Assembly (NCBI GenBank): GCA_022821085.1
Contig: JAJEEG010000007.1
Span: 1 to 64,000, forward strand
Length of the DNA: 64,000 nucleotides
From: Candidatus Latescibacterota bacterium
Lineage (GTDB): Bacteria; JAAXHH01
Reading direction: 5' to 3'
A model generated the notes under the pieces. That model had not been told where the DNA came from and made no database searches. It saw nothing but the letters and a program-made list of their open reading frames with translations. Both the position numbers and the translations under genes were made by a program. Below, one piece after another: positions 51,415 to 61,459 of this stretch (its first letter is position 1; the number at the start of each line of letters is the position of its first letter).

Positions 51415-51864
51415 GATGGTGTTCCTATCTAATACTTCCCCTTTTTTCATTGCTTTCATTGGCTGCGAAGGTGCCGATGTGATCGTAGCCAACTTGCAAA
51501 GCCTGCTTGGCGATGAAGCAGCCGTACAGGTGGTCGCGGGGATCCAGAACCAATTCGTAACGGCTTGGTTCCAGCTGAACATCGACGGCAGTTACACCAA
51601 CAGCGACGGTCAGACCGGCCGTGGACCGCAATCGAAGACGACAGCAACGCTATCACATTGACCATCGGGGACGATCCACCCATGACGATGGGCTACCTGG
51701 TGACCGAAGGCCAGCTGACACTGATCATCTCGCTCGATACGGTAAATTCGGTCATCAGTGGAAACATGAGCCTGCTTGCGGTCAACGACGCGGTAATCAT
51801 GGGCTTGGACGATCTGCGGATACACTACAATCGGCTCCCGCCATTGGACCAGGCAATGGAGTAG
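51415..51864 (+). pseudogene. Frameshifted small lipoprotein-like gene
   Basis: Two overlapping frames read as one protein. The first gives FIAFIGCEGADVIVANLQSL, then VTAWFQLNIDGSYTNSDGQT; near 51620-51640 the sense passes to another frame with IEDDSNAITLTIGDDPPMTM and GYLVTEGQLTLIISLDTVNS. The pattern (hydrophobic start with a Cys, a GSYT strand, a TLTI strand) looks like a small secreted beta-barrel or lipocalin-like protein. Product unknown; judged a pseudogene because neither frame is complete. Confidence 0.5.
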
Positions 51865-51922
51865 CTGATGTTCATTTGGATTTAATGATGTAAGGGACAG
51901 GACCACCCCGAAATTTAACGGC

Positions 51923-51963
51923 CGGTTTCATAGCCCGGTGGCTAGTTTCAGCACCGGGTTATG
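51923..51963. repeat. Dispersed hairpin repeat, copy B
   Basis: AGCCCGGTG (51932-51940) and CACCGGGTT (51952-51960) form the stem; the surrounding CGGTTTCATA..GTTATG matches 21143-21182. Confidence 0.55.
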
Positions 51964-51983
51964 AAGGATAAACTCCGGCGAAG

Positions 51984-52056
51984 CGGCGTATCGAATCCAC
52001 ATCGTAAACCAGTCTTCTTAAGACTGCCGGCTATGAGCGTTTTACCAATGCGTACC
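51984..52056 (-). other. tRNA-like relic
   Basis: Read on the - strand, a D-loop-like ATTGGTAAAACGC, a perfect 5-bp stem CAGTC/GACTG with the 7-nt loop TTAAGAA, and a GGATTCGAT similar to a T-loop occur in tRNA order. The T-stem and acceptor stem do not pair, so it is at best a decayed tRNA or a chance likeness. Confidence 0.25.
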
Positions 52057-52136
52057 ACTTTTGCGATTTCATAAACACAAAGACTAAGTGACACCGGTCG
52101 CGTTACACACCTGACACCGAGGAGATACCGTATATA

Positions 52137-55100
52137 ATGGTTTCCTTCTTCCAAAAACACAGCAGTCGTGGGATCTTCCGACGCATTGCCGCATCACTCC
52201 CTAAACCAGGTGCTGACGCGCTAACGGATCGCTGGCACGCCGTGTTGCTCGTTTTCCTGTCCCTATCCCTGTTTTTTCCGCTGGTGTTTGCCTGCGGTAG
52301 GGACAATCCCACACAGTCTCGTTCGGCGACCGCGTTCCGCATCGTGGTTACACCGGAGACGGCAGACCTATCCTCCACCGGTGAAACGTTACGTCTCAGC
52401 GCCCGAGTACTGGACAAAAGCGACCGGGAGGTTCCCGCATCCCCGGTTTCCTGGCGCAGCAGCGACGATCAGGTGGTTTCAGTGAGTGCCGACGGCCTGG
52501 TCACCGCGGTCGGCGAGGGCAGCGCTATCGTAATCGCCATGGCCGGACAGAAGACGGCCCAGGCGCGGGTGACGGTGTCGGATCCCGTGCGGCGGACGTT
52601 GACTGCCCTGTACAAAACCACGGGCGGCGAGAACTGGAAGAATAGCGTAAACTGGTTGAGCGACGAGCCCGTTCATCAATGGTACGGTGTGTCGACGGTC
52701 TCGTCCTCGAGCACGCCAGAGGTGCGAGCCCGAGCCAGCGTGGCCGGCGTGGCACTGAATTTGCCTGACAACGGCCTTACCGGTCCGATCCCGCCTGAGT
52801 TGGGCGAAATGGTCTTCCTTCGAGTGCTGGATCTTTCCGACAACGGTCATACCGGTACTATTCCTCCTGAACTGGGCAACCTGGTCCGGCTCGAAGTGCT
52901 GGACCTGTCCAACAATGCTTTGACCGGATCCGTCCCGTCTGAACTGGGTGACCTGCCGGTCCTGAAGTCACTCCTGCTACACGGCAACACCGGGATGTTC
53001 GGTCCCCTGCCTGACTCGTTCGTCCGGCTTACGGGCCTGGAAACCCTGGAACTGACGGGCACGGGTCTGTGCGCGCCTTCGGACGCGGGATTCCAAAGGT
53101 GGCTTGCCGGGATCGCGACCCGGCGGGGCGTACAGACTTGCGGATCGGGGACGGACCAGGACCGGCAGACACTGATCGCCCTGTACGAGGCGACGGACGG
53201 ACCGAACTGGTCGAACAATGCCAACTGGCTGAGCCAGGCGCCACTGGACCGCTGGTACGGCGTCTCGGCGACATCATCCGGCCGCGTGCGCAACCTGCAT
53301 CTTGCGAACAACGGGTTGTCCGGTCCAATTCCGACCGCGCTGGGCAATCTCACCGCGCTGGTGTCTCTGGATCTCTCGGACAACCGGTTGACGGGCGTCA
53401 TCCCGCCGGCCCTGTTTACCCTGGCCAATCTCCAGACGCTGGACCTGTCCGGAAACCTGTTCAACCAATCTGAATCGGACGACCGCGACGCCCTGGTGGC
53501 GCTGTACAATGCCACCGACGGCCCGAACTGGGTGTACAGTACGAACTGGCTAAGCCAGGCACCGCTGGGAGATTGGTACGGGGTAACAACCGACGATACG
53601 GGCAGGGTGACGCATCTTCAGCTGTATACAGTAAATGGCGAGGAGCGCGTCGACGACGTCGCCGGCAAGACCAGCAACGGGCTGTCCGGCAACCTTCCCC
53701 CGGAACTGGGCAACCTGGGCAGCCTGCAGCGTCTGTCTCTCAACTATAATTCATTGACGGGTCCCATTCCACCAGAGCTGGGAAACCTGAGTAACCTGCG
53801 ACGCCTGGACCTTGACGTCAACCAGTTGTCGGGCAATATCCCTTCCGAACTGAGCCGCTTGAGTAATCTGGAAAGCCTGGACCTTCGCCGCAACCAGTTA
53901 ACCGGTCCCGTTCCCTCCTGGCTGGGTAACCTGAGCAACCTGAAGAACTGGTTGGACCTTGGATACAATCAACTGACAGGTCCCATTCCTTCGGAATTGG
54001 GCCGCCTGAGTAATCTGACATTCCTGGCACTCCGCGGTAATCAGTTGTCCGGCAATATCCCTCCGGAACTGGGCCGCATGAGAGATTTGGAAAGCTTGTA
54101 TCTCCAAAATAACATGTTGTCAGGCGCATTACCCTCGTCGCTGAGTAGTCTCACCAACCTGCAATTCCTGTGGCTGGGCAACACGCAGTTGTGTGCGCCG
54201 ACAGACGCTGTGTTCCAGGCATGGCTCGCCGGGATACCGTACACAAGTGGCGTCGTGAACTGCGGTCTGGTGGGGCCGGAGCCGGGAAACGACCGGGCCG
54301 CCCTGGTGGCGCTGTACAATGCCACCGATGGCCCGAACTGGGTGTATAGCACGAACTGGCTGAGCAATGCGCCGCTGGGAGATTGGTACGGGGTAACAAC
54401 CGACGATACGGGCAGGGTGACGCATCTTCAGCTTTACACCGTAAATGGCGAGGAGCGCGTCGACGATGTTGCGGGCAAGGCCAGCAACGGCCTGTCCGGC
54501 AACCTCCCACCTGAACTGGGTAACCTGGGCAGCCTTCAGCGCCTGTCTCTCAACTACAACGCGTTGACAGGCCCCATTCCGCCGGAACTGGGCAACCTGG
54601 CGAACCTGCGACGCCTGGACCTTGACGTCAACCAGTTGTCGGGCAATATCCCTTCCGAACTGAGCCGACTGAGTAATCTGGAAAGTCTGGACCTTAGCCG
54701 CAACCAATTAACCGGTCCTGTTCCCTCCTGGCTGGGAAATCTGAGCAACCTGACGAATTGGTTGGTCCTTGCTGACAACAAACTGACCGGTCCCATTCCT
54801 TCCGAACTGGGCAACCTGAGCAAACTTCTAAGCCTGAACGTTGCTGGCAACCAGTTGTCCGGCGCGTTGCCCTCTTCGCTGGGTAACCTCACCTACTTGC
54901 GATGGCTGCGGCTGAGCAACAACGAGTTGACTGGCGCGTTACCTCCGTCGCTGAGTAATCTCACCAACCTGCAATACCTATATCTAGACAACACGCAGTT
55001 GTGTGCGCCGACAGACACCGTGTTCCAGGCATGGCTCGGTGGGATTCCAAACAAAAGTAGCGTTGTGAACTGCGGCCTGGTGGGGCCGGAGCCGTCGAAC

Positions 55101-58100
55101 GATCGCGCCGCCCTTGTGGCGCTGTACAACGCCACCGACGGCCCGAACTGGACGAACAATACGAACTGGCTGACCGATAAGCCGATCGGAGAGTGGTACG
55201 GAGTAGACACCAATGCAACGGGTCGGGTGACCCGTTTGGACTTGAGGAACAACGCACTGTCGGGTTCGATCTCTTCCGAACTGGGTCAATTGAATCAACT
55301 GAGTAGGCTGTGGCTTGGAGACAACATGCTATCGGGCTCGATCCCACCAGAATTGGGCAATCTGAGCAACCTTCATGGCCTGTATCTTTATAATAACATG
55401 ATAACCGGTTCTATTCCGTCCGAACTGGGCCAGTTGAAGAACCTGCTTGACCTGTGGTTATGGTCCAATCGATTAACTGGCTCTATTCCGTCTGAACTGG
55501 GTCAGTTAAACAGACTGGTAAAACTGATTCTCAGCTACAACAGACTTGCAGGTAGGATTCCGTCCGGACTGGGTAACCTGACGAACCTGGAATGGCTCGA
55601 ACTCGAGGACAATCAGTTGTCCGGCAATATCCCCTCATCGCTGGGCAACCTGAGCAATCTGGAGCGCATGGAGCTCAACGACAATACCGCTCTTTCTGGA
55701 ATCCTGCCCGGCACACTCTCTGGTCTCGGCAATCTGAACAAACTGAATCTTCAAGGGACGGGTCTGTGCGCGCCGACTGACACTGCATTTCAAGCATGGC
55801 TAAGTGGAATTTCTGATAAACAGGGCGTAGTGAACTGTACCTCGCCGCCCCCACCGCCGGGCGACCCGGACCGTGACGTCCTGGTGGCGCTGTACAACGC
55901 TACGGACGGCCCGAACTGGACGAGAAACAACAACTGGCTGAGTGACAGACCGATAGGAGAGTGGTATGGCGTGTCCACTAACGCGGATGGGCGGGTGGAT
56001 AGTCTGAGTCTTTTCCTAAACGGGTTGTCAGGAGGCATCCCTCCAGCACTGGGCAACTTGAGCAATCTGACGTACTTGCAGCTCCAAGTCAACGCGTTGA
56101 CCGGCAGAATCCCTTCGTCACTGGGTAACCTGAGCAATCTCGACAGGCTGATTCTCAACGACAATCAGTTGTCCGGCAGTATCCCTTCATCACTGGGCAA
56201 CCTGAGCAATCTACAAGAGTTGAGTCTCAACAACAACTCGTTGTCCGGCAACCTTCCTGCGACGTTGGGCAACCTGAGCAATCTGAACTGGCTTATTCTC
56301 AACGAGAACGCGTTGTCTGGCAGTATTCCTTCGTCCCTGGGCAACCTGAGCAATCTGCGAGAACTGCGGCTTAACGACAATCAGATGTCCGGCAGCCTTC
56401 CTACAACCCTGGGCAACCTGAGTAATCTGCGAGAATTGTGGCTTTACAATAACACCGCTCTTTCTGGTTCCCTGCCCGGTACACTTGCCGGTCTCGGTCG
56501 CCTCAACGAACTGCGGCTTCAAGGCACCGGTCTGTGCGCGCCGACTGACACTGCATTTCAAGCGTGGCTCAGCGGGATTCCGGTGAAATCGGGGGTTGTT
56601 GACTGTACTGTCATTTCAGGATCGGACGACCGCGACGTCTTGGTAGCACTGTACAACGCCACAGATGGCCCGAACTGGGTGAGAAACGACAACTGGCTAA
56701 GTGACAGACCGATCGGAGAGTGGTTTGGCGTGTCCACCAACGCTGCAGGTAGGGTGACGCGTCTCAGGTTATACACAATATCCGACGATGATACATACAC
56801 CACCAACGGTTTGACTGGCAGCATCCCACCGGTGCTGGGTAATCTGAGCTATCTGCAAGATCTGCGGCTTCACACCAACAAGTTGTCAGGCAGTATCCCG
56901 CCGGAGTTGGGCAACCTGCACAATCTGACTCGGCTCGATCTTGGAGACAATCAGTTGTCAGGCAGTATACCGCCGGAGTTGGGCAACCTGAGCAGCCTGA
57001 CATATCTTGGGCTTTACTTCAATCAGTTGTCAGGCAGTATACCTTCGCAACTGGGTAACCTGACCAGCCTGACTGATCTTTCCCTTCGCGCCAACACTGG
57101 ACTGTCAGGTCCTCTGCCCGACACTTTCACAGATCTTGAGAATCTCAACAACCTGGCTGTGGATGGCACGGGGTTGTGCGCGCCTACAGACACCGCATTT
57201 CAGTCGTGGCTCGGGAGGATCCAGGGAAGAGTGGTAGGCGTCAGTAACTGCGATTCGTCGCCCCCGGACGACCCGGACCGCGATGTCCTGGTGGCGCTTT
57301 ACAATGCCACCGACGGCCCGAACTGGGCGAACAATACGAACTGGCTGAGTGATTCGCCAATCGGAGAGTGGAACGGCGTGACCACCGACGACACCGGACG
57401 GGTGACACATCTCTGGTTATCTGGGGAGATTGACGACGCTGGTACAGTAGTCAGTCGAGGTGGGTTATCTGGCAGAATTCCATCGTCCCTGGGTGATCTG
57501 ACTAAGCTTCAATACCTGGGCCTTCCTGGCAACGCATTATCGGGAAACATTCCATCGGCCCTGGGCAACCTGGAAAATTTACGTAGTCTGCAACTTTGGG
57601 ACAACCAGTTGTCGGGCGCGATCCCGTCCGGCCTAGGCAACCTGAACAATCTTGTTTGGTTGCAACTCAGCGACAACAGTTTATCTGGTCCAATCCCGCC
57701 CGCCCTGGGCAACCTGAGCAACCTGACGAACTTGCAGCTTCAAGACAACGCGTTGACAGGCAACATTCCATCGGCCCTGGGCAATCTGACTAACCTGCGT
57801 ACTATGGGTCTTTACCGTAACCAGTTGTCAGGTACAGTTTCGTCGGAACTGGGCAACCTGAGCAATCTGCAAAGTCTGTGGTTGCACCAGAATGCTGCCT
57901 TGTCCGGTCCCCTGCCCGACTCATTCACTGATCTCGATGAACTTCGAAGCCTGAATCTGGATGGCACAGATTTGTGTGCGCCTTCAAATGATGTTTTCCA
58001 AACCTGGCTACAGGGGATCGGAAACAAGAGTGGCGTTGTGGACTGCGAACCAGACCCACCTGGTCCGCCTGGCCTCCGTGGCATGCCTGGCCCTCGTGGC

Positions 58101-58901
58101 CTGCCAGGCCCGCCAGGTCTTCAGGGCCCACCCGGTCCTCAGGGCCCTGAAGGCCCGCCAGGTGAACCTGGCCCACCTGGTCCGCCTGGCTATCGTGGCG
58201 ATACTGGCCCACCTGGTCCTCAGGGCCCACCTGGTCCTCAGGGCCCAGCAGGCCCGCCAGGCTCGTCTAGTCGGGTGGTAGTACCAGAGATTTCTTCGGA
58301 CGCCGCGTTCCAGGATTGGCTCGAAGCGCTTTTCAAGGAGCGAGGCATCGTGACTTGCGGCGAGCCTGGTCCTCCTGGGCCACAAGGTCCGCGCGGGCCT
58401 CGTGGCCTACCTGGCCCTCGTGGCCCTCGCGGCCCGGCTGGTCCGAGGGGGGCAGCGGGTTCAAAGGGTGAGCCTGGTCCGCATGGTCGTCAGGGCCCAG
58501 ATGGTCCTGATGGCCCTGAAGGCCCGCCTGGGTCTGAAGGCCCTCAAGGCCCTCCAGGTCCTCCAGGACCGTCAGCAAGGGTGATAGCATCAGAGGAAGG
58601 ATGGGCATCGGACGCCGCGTTACAGGCGTGGCTTGAGGCGTTTTTCCAGGACAGTGGCGTCGTGAACTGCGGTGAACCTGGCCCGCAAGGTCCTCCGGGC
58701 CCTCCAGGTCCTCCTGGTCCTCAGGGTGTACCCGGTCCTCCTGGTCCTCCTGGTCCGGCTGGGCCTCAAGGTCCTCCTGGTGAACCTGGCCCGGAGGGTC
58801 CGGCTGGGCCTCAAGGTCCTCCTGGTGAACCTGGTCCACAGGGTCCGCAGGGTGAACCCGGACCACCAGGCCCTCCTGGACCACCTGGTGATTCTGGATA
58901 A
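52137..58901 (+). CDS. Giant lipoprotein: Ig-like domain, eight LRR modules, three collagen blocks
   Basis: Protein of 2254 residues. A long N-terminus precedes a hydrophobic stretch ending LVFACGRD, with likely lipidated Cys53. Residues 65-145 form a Big2-type Ig-like domain. Then eight modules each begin ALYxATDGPNWxxxxNWLS and GEWYGV, continue as leucine-rich repeats ([20 protein letters not shown]) and, in seven of eight, close with a Cys-bearing cap, [16 protein letters not shown]..VVxC. From about 1972 to the end, three Gly-X-Y blocks alternate with two caps of changed type ([14 protein letters not shown]). Modules 3 and 4 (53479 and 54289) are a near-identical 810-nt tandem duplication. 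Likely a surface adhesion protein (inference). No cell-wall sorting signal. Confidence 0.85.
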   Translation: MVSFFQKHSSRGIFRRIAASLPKPGADALTDRWHAVLLVFLSLSLFFPLVFACGRDNPTQSRSATAFRIVVTPETADLSSTGETLRLSARVLDKSDREVPASPVSWRSSDDQVVSVSADGLVTAVGEGSAIVIAMAGQKTAQARVTVSDPVRRTLTALYKTTGGENWKNSVNWLSDEPVHQWYGVSTVSSSSTPEVRARASVAGVALNLPDNGLTGPIPPELGEMVFLRVLDLSDNGHTGTIPPELGNLVRLEVLDLSNNALTGSVPSELGDLPVLKSLLLHGNTGMFGPLPDSFVRLTGLETLELTGTGLCAPSDAGFQRWLAGIATRRGVQTCGSGTDQDRQTLIALYEATDGPNWSNNANWLSQAPLDRWYGVSATSSGRVRNLHLANNGLSGPIPTALGNLTALVSLDLSDNRLTGVIPPALFTLANLQTLDLSGNLFNQSESDDRDALVALYNATDGPNWVYSTNWLSQAPLGDWYGVTTDDTGRVTHLQLYTVNGEERVDDVAGKTSNGLSGNLPPELGNLGSLQRLSLNYNSLTGPIPPELGNLSNLRRLDLDVNQLSGNIPSELSRLSNLESLDLRRNQLTGPVPSWLGNLSNLKNWLDLGYNQLTGPIPSELGRLSNLTFLALRGNQLSGNIPPELGRMRDLESLYLQNNMLSGALPSSLSSLTNLQFLWLGNTQLCAPTDAVFQAWLAGIPYTSGVVNCGLVGPEPGNDRAALVALYNATDGPNWVYSTNWLSNAPLGDWYGVTTDDTGRVTHLQLYTVNGEERVDDVAGKASNGLSGNLPPELGNLGSLQRLSLNYNALTGPIPPELGNLANLRRLDLDVNQLSGNIPSELSRLSNLESLDLSRNQLTGPVPSWLGNLSNLTNWLVLADNKLTGPIPSELGNLSKLLSLNVAGNQLSGALPSSLGNLTYLRWLRLSNNELTGALPPSLSNLTNLQYLYLDNTQLCAPTDTVFQAWLGGIPNKSSVVNCGLVGPEPSNDRAALVALYNATDGPNWTNNTNWLTDKPIGEWYGVDTNATGRVTRLDLRNNALSGSISSELGQLNQLSRLWLGDNMLSGSIPPELGNLSNLHGLYLYNNMITGSIPSELGQLKNLLDLWLWSNRLTGSIPSELGQLNRLVKLILSYNRLAGRIPSGLGNLTNLEWLELEDNQLSGNIPSSLGNLSNLERMELNDNTALSGILPGTLSGLGNLNKLNLQGTGLCAPTDTAFQAWLSGISDKQGVVNCTSPPPPPGDPDRDVLVALYNATDGPNWTRNNNWLSDRPIGEWYGVSTNADGRVDSLSLFLNGLSGGIPPALGNLSNLTYLQLQVNALTGRIPSSLGNLSNLDRLILNDNQLSGSIPSSLGNLSNLQELSLNNNSLSGNLPATLGNLSNLNWLILNENALSGSIPSSLGNLSNLRELRLNDNQMSGSLPTTLGNLSNLRELWLYNNTALSGSLPGTLAGLGRLNELRLQGTGLCAPTDTAFQAWLSGIPVKSGVVDCTVISGSDDRDVLVALYNATDGPNWVRNDNWLSDRPIGEWFGVSTNAAGRVTRLRLYTISDDDTYTTNGLTGSIPPVLGNLSYLQDLRLHTNKLSGSIPPELGNLHNLTRLDLGDNQLSGSIPPELGNLSSLTYLGLYFNQLSGSIPSQLGNLTSLTDLSLRANTGLSGPLPDTFTDLENLNNLAVDGTGLCAPTDTAFQSWLGRIQGRVVGVSNCDSSPPDDPDRDVLVALYNATDGPNWANNTNWLSDSPIGEWNGVTTDDTGRVTHLWLSGEIDDAGTVVSRGGLSGRIPSSLGDLTKLQYLGLPGNALSGNIPSALGNLENLRSLQLWDNQLSGAIPSGLGNLNNLVWLQLSDNSLSGPIPPALGNLSNLTNLQLQDNALTGNIPSALGNLTNLRTMGLYRNQLSGTVSSELGNLSNLQSLWLHQNAALSGPLPDSFTDLDELRSLNLDGTDLCAPSNDVFQTWLQGIGNKSGVVDCEPDPPGPPGLRGMPGPRGLPGPPGLQGPPGPQGPEGPPGEPGPPGPPGYRGDTGPPGPQGPPGPQGPAGPPGSSSRVVVPEISSDAAFQDWLEALFKERGIVTCGEPGPPGPQGPRGPRGLPGPRGPRGPAGPRGAAGSKGEPGPHGRQGPDGPDGPEGPPGSEGPQGPPGPPGPSARVIASEEGWASDAALQAWLEAFFQDSGVVNCGEPGPQGPPGPPGPPGPQGVPGPPGPPGPAGPQGPPGEPGPEGPAGPQGPPGEPGPQGPQGEPGPPGPPGPPGDSG

Positions 58902-58996
58902 TAGGGGTTGCCAAACGAAAATCATGCAGGACGAACTGATCAAAATGGCACTGTCTGCTGCCACCGGAGCCAGAACATTAAACAAGGAGTGAAGTA

Positions 58997-59608
58997 TTGA
59001 ACCTCAAGACACTGCCGTATGCTGCCGTTTGCTGTCTTACACTGCTCGTTGTGTTCGCCGCGTGCGGTTCGGATGGCAAGCCCGTAACGACTGCGCCAAC
59101 CGAGCCTGAGTCGCCTACACAGCCTGCTCCCCCAACGCCGGAACCTCCCCCGGATACCCCTTTCTCAGATTTGGAGCAGCGCATCGTGGCAGGCATCAAC
59201 GCGCAGAGGATGCTAGGTGGCACGTGTGGCGGGGATGCCTTCGATCCTACGACCCCGGTTGCCTGGAACAATGATCTGGCCGAAGCCGCGAGGGTGCACA
59301 TGGAGGACAATCTGGCGAACGACCTGTCCGCCGACCCCCATACCGGGTCGAACGGTTCGAGCGTCGGGGACCGGGTGACGGCCGCAAGCCCGGCCACGGC
59401 ATGGCTCGTCGTAGGCGAGAATCTAGCCTACAACCGGGGGTCGCCGCGTAACGATATACCGGAGATCTGGGCAAAGGGATGGCACGAGTCGCCGGTCCAC
59501 TGCCGGAACCAGCTCAATCCCGTGTTCAACCGGGTCGGGGTAAGTGTCGGCGTGAGGAATGCGCTGTTCGTTGGTGTAGTCGTCTTCGGCCAGAAAGCGG
59601 GTTCATAA
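58997..59608 (+). CDS. CAP-domain (SCP/PR1) lipoprotein
   Basis: Protein of 203 residues from a TTG behind AAGGAGTGAAG. Signal peptide ends VFAAC (Cys23), then a Pro/Thr-rich spacer to about residue 55. The CAP domain follows: INAQRMLGG, VAWNNDLAEAARVHMEDN, HTGSNGSSVGDRV, VGENLAYN and GWHESPVHCRNQLNPVFNRV, with the conserved His and Glu residues of the cavity. CAP proteins in bacteria are secreted and bind ligands or cell wall; exact role unknown. It is 95 nt downstream of the giant lipoprotein and may share its transcript. Confidence 0.87.
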   Translation: MNLKTLPYAAVCCLTLLVVFAACGSDGKPVTTAPTEPESPTQPAPPTPEPPPDTPFSDLEQRIVAGINAQRMLGGTCGGDAFDPTTPVAWNNDLAEAARVHMEDNLANDLSADPHTGSNGSSVGDRVTAASPATAWLVVGENLAYNRGSPRNDIPEIWAKGWHESPVHCRNQLNPVFNRVGVSVGVRNALFVGVVVFGQKAGS

Positions 59609-59625
59609 TCCGTCGGCTCATTCCC

Positions 59626-59655
59626 TTGACCCTCCCCGAGCCGCGCGCGTATAAT
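59626..59655 (+). promoter_or_regulatory. Sigma-70-like promoter before the phosphoesterase gene
   Basis: TTGACC (59626-59631), 18-nt spacer, TATAAT (59650-59655), about 100 nt before the gene start. Confidence 0.65.
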
Positions 59656-59755
59656 CCGGGATGACGAGACGACCGGTCTTCCGGTCCGCCTATGGAACAG
59701 AACCTGACCATCGGATCCATCGATTCCATCGGTACCATCGGTTCGCACACGCCTG

Positions 59756-60484
59756 TTGATCATCCCGGAGTCCGCCATTCCCTCGCGTACCCTGTTCATC
59801 GGCGACATTCACGGCTGTGCCCGTGAATTCGAACAACTGCTTTCCAAACTGGAGTTCCAGCACGACACGGATCTCCTGTACCTGACAGGCGACGCTTTCA
59901 GCCGGGGCCCCGACCCCGCAGGCGTATGGAAGCTGATCCGGGATACGGACGCGAGGATGATCCTCGGCAACCACGACTACCGCCTGGCGGACCGGCTTCG
60001 ACAGCTCCTTTCCGGTGCCGCGGTACCCACCCGAAGCCCCGGTACCCTTCAGACCCTGGAAGCCCTCGCACCGTGCGCCGACGCCCTGATCCCCTGGCTG
60101 GAGTCGCTTCCCCTCTGGATCGACGAGCCCGATTTCCTCCTGGTCCACGCGGGCATCAACCCCAAAAAAGGCTTTCACGACACGACCGCGGAAGAGTTCC
60201 TCGTCATCCGTACCTGGCCGCCCGTCGAAGGCATCGTGGGACCCCGATGGCACGACGCGTACGATCCATCCGGCAAGCTGATCATATTCGGCCACGACGC
60301 TCCCGGCGGCCTCGTCATCAAGCGCCGGGACGACGGCTCCCCCTACGTGATCGGCCTGGACTCGGGATGTATCTATGGCGGGCAGCTGAGCGGGTACGTG
60401 CTGGAGGAAGACCGGTTGGTGCAGGTTGAATCCAGCCACCCCCGGAGCACACGACCGGATGCAGGACCCTCAACGCTGTCTTGA
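59756..60484 (+). CDS. Metallophosphoesterase, ApaH/PrpE-like
   Basis: Protein of 242 residues with the calcineurin-type fold: FIGDIHGCAREFEQLL, LTGDAFSRGPD, ILGNHDYRLA, LLVHAGINP and IIFGHDAPGG are the metal-binding segments in the right order. This set is typical of diadenosine tetraphosphate hydrolase (ApaH) and of PrpE-type phosphatases. The terminal 20 residues are unconserved. Starts at TTG 59756; no ribosome-binding site is obvious, so the start is uncertain. Confidence 0.85.
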   Translation: MIIPESAIPSRTLFIGDIHGCAREFEQLLSKLEFQHDTDLLYLTGDAFSRGPDPAGVWKLIRDTDARMILGNHDYRLADRLRQLLSGAAVPTRSPGTLQTLEALAPCADALIPWLESLPLWIDEPDFLLVHAGINPKKGFHDTTAEEFLVIRTWPPVEGIVGPRWHDAYDPSGKLIIFGHDAPGGLVIKRRDDGSPYVIGLDSGCIYGGQLSGYVLEEDRLVQVESSHPRSTRPDAGPSTLS

Positions 60485-60639
60485 TCCGTGCCCGGATGAC
60501 GCACGCCCCCCTATTTGCCTTCGAAAGTTTTTATTCTACGAGATTAAGTGAAAGTCCCCTGACTAACCTTATATAGCCACCTTGTTCGGGAATATGCACC
60601 AGGTTCGGGGAGGAAATATTAAGGAGATAGGCTGAGATC

Positions 60640-60792
60640 ATGTCGACCGAATGCACAAACCACGAAGGACGGATCGGACGCCTGGAAGTCAACAATGATC
60701 AGATAGGCAAGCGCCTGTCCCGGATAGAGACGGTAGTCATCGGCCAGTTGGTCATGACCGTCGCAATCCTCATAAAATCGTTTATCTCGTAA
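60640..60792 (+). CDS. Small tail-anchored membrane protein
   Basis: A 50-residue protein with an excellent ribosome-binding site (AAGGAGATAG). The N-terminal 32 residues are hydrophilic and helical (IGRLEVNNDQIGKRLSRIE) and the C-terminal 17 are a membrane helix (VIGQLVMTVAILIKSFIS). It resembles in plan XhlA-type phage/hemolysin helpers. Function unknown; first of three similar genes. Confidence 0.6.
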   Translation: MSTECTNHEGRIGRLEVNNDQIGKRLSRIETVVIGQLVMTVAILIKSFIS

Positions 60793-60838
60793 TCCAATAC
60801 TAAGGTACACACCAAAAGAACTGAAAAGGGGAATTCAA

Positions 60839-61054
60839 ATGGAATCGATACCTTCGTGGTTGCCAGCGGTTGCTGCCATACTATTGATCGCTGTTATCGG
60901 GGCTGTAGGAAAACTGTGCCTTTGGATGGGGAAGAGAGAGGCAATAGAAAGTGGAATCTTAACGACGCTTGAAGACATCAAGGAAGATATCCGTACGATC
61001 CGGATTGCGATTTCGGACCTAGTAACCGGCAACGATTCCAACCCCGGTCAATGA
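60839..61054 (+). CDS. Small single-pass membrane protein
   Basis: A 71-residue protein: membrane helix at about 8-32 (LPAVAAILLIAVIGAVGKLC), then an amphipathic helix (SGILTTLEDIKEDIRTIRIA). It has the reverse layout of the gene before it. Start ATG 60839 follows GAAAAGGGG. Function unknown. Confidence 0.6.
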   Translation: MESIPSWLPAVAAILLIAVIGAVGKLCLWMGKREAIESGILTTLEDIKEDIRTIRIAISDLVTGNDSNPGQ

Positions 61055-61111
61055 GATTCAGGAACCACTGGCACCGCGGAAATATGGCGTAATGTTTTGG
61101 GAGGGAATGAA

Positions 61112-61396
61112 ATGTCCGAGTCAGGTTGGTGGCAGCGCCACGGCGCGGTCTTCACATCGATAATCACCCTTATTTCAATACTGACGTATTTGCACGTTTC
61201 ATTAGGTGCCATAAGGGATGAATTGAGAAGTGAAACGGGTAGCTTGAGAACCGAAATGGGTAGCTTGAGAACCGAAATCAAAGCGGAAATCAAAGATCTG
61301 CGGGCATCGCTGGACCGGGTGGAGACAAAGGTAGATGAGGTCAGGGGATACTTGAGATTCAACACATCCGCACCACTGGACGGACCACCCCCATAG
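61112..61396 (+). CDS. Small membrane protein with coiled coil
   Basis: A 94-residue protein from ATG 61112 behind GGGAGGG. A membrane helix (AVFTSIITLISILTYLHVSL) is followed by a coiled coil with a 21-nt direct repeat that codes GSLRTEM/GSLRTEI, and ends LDRVETKVDEVRGYLRF. Third of the tandem set; function unknown. Confidence 0.65.
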   Translation: MSESGWWQRHGAVFTSIITLISILTYLHVSLGAIRDELRSETGSLRTEMGSLRTEIKAEIKDLRASLDRVETKVDEVRGYLRFNTSAPLDGPPP

Positions 61397-61459
61397 GAGC
61401 AGATACAGACCATGCCGGCCGAAGCTACAGCCTGCCGGCATCGTTCAAGCGTTCAGGCA

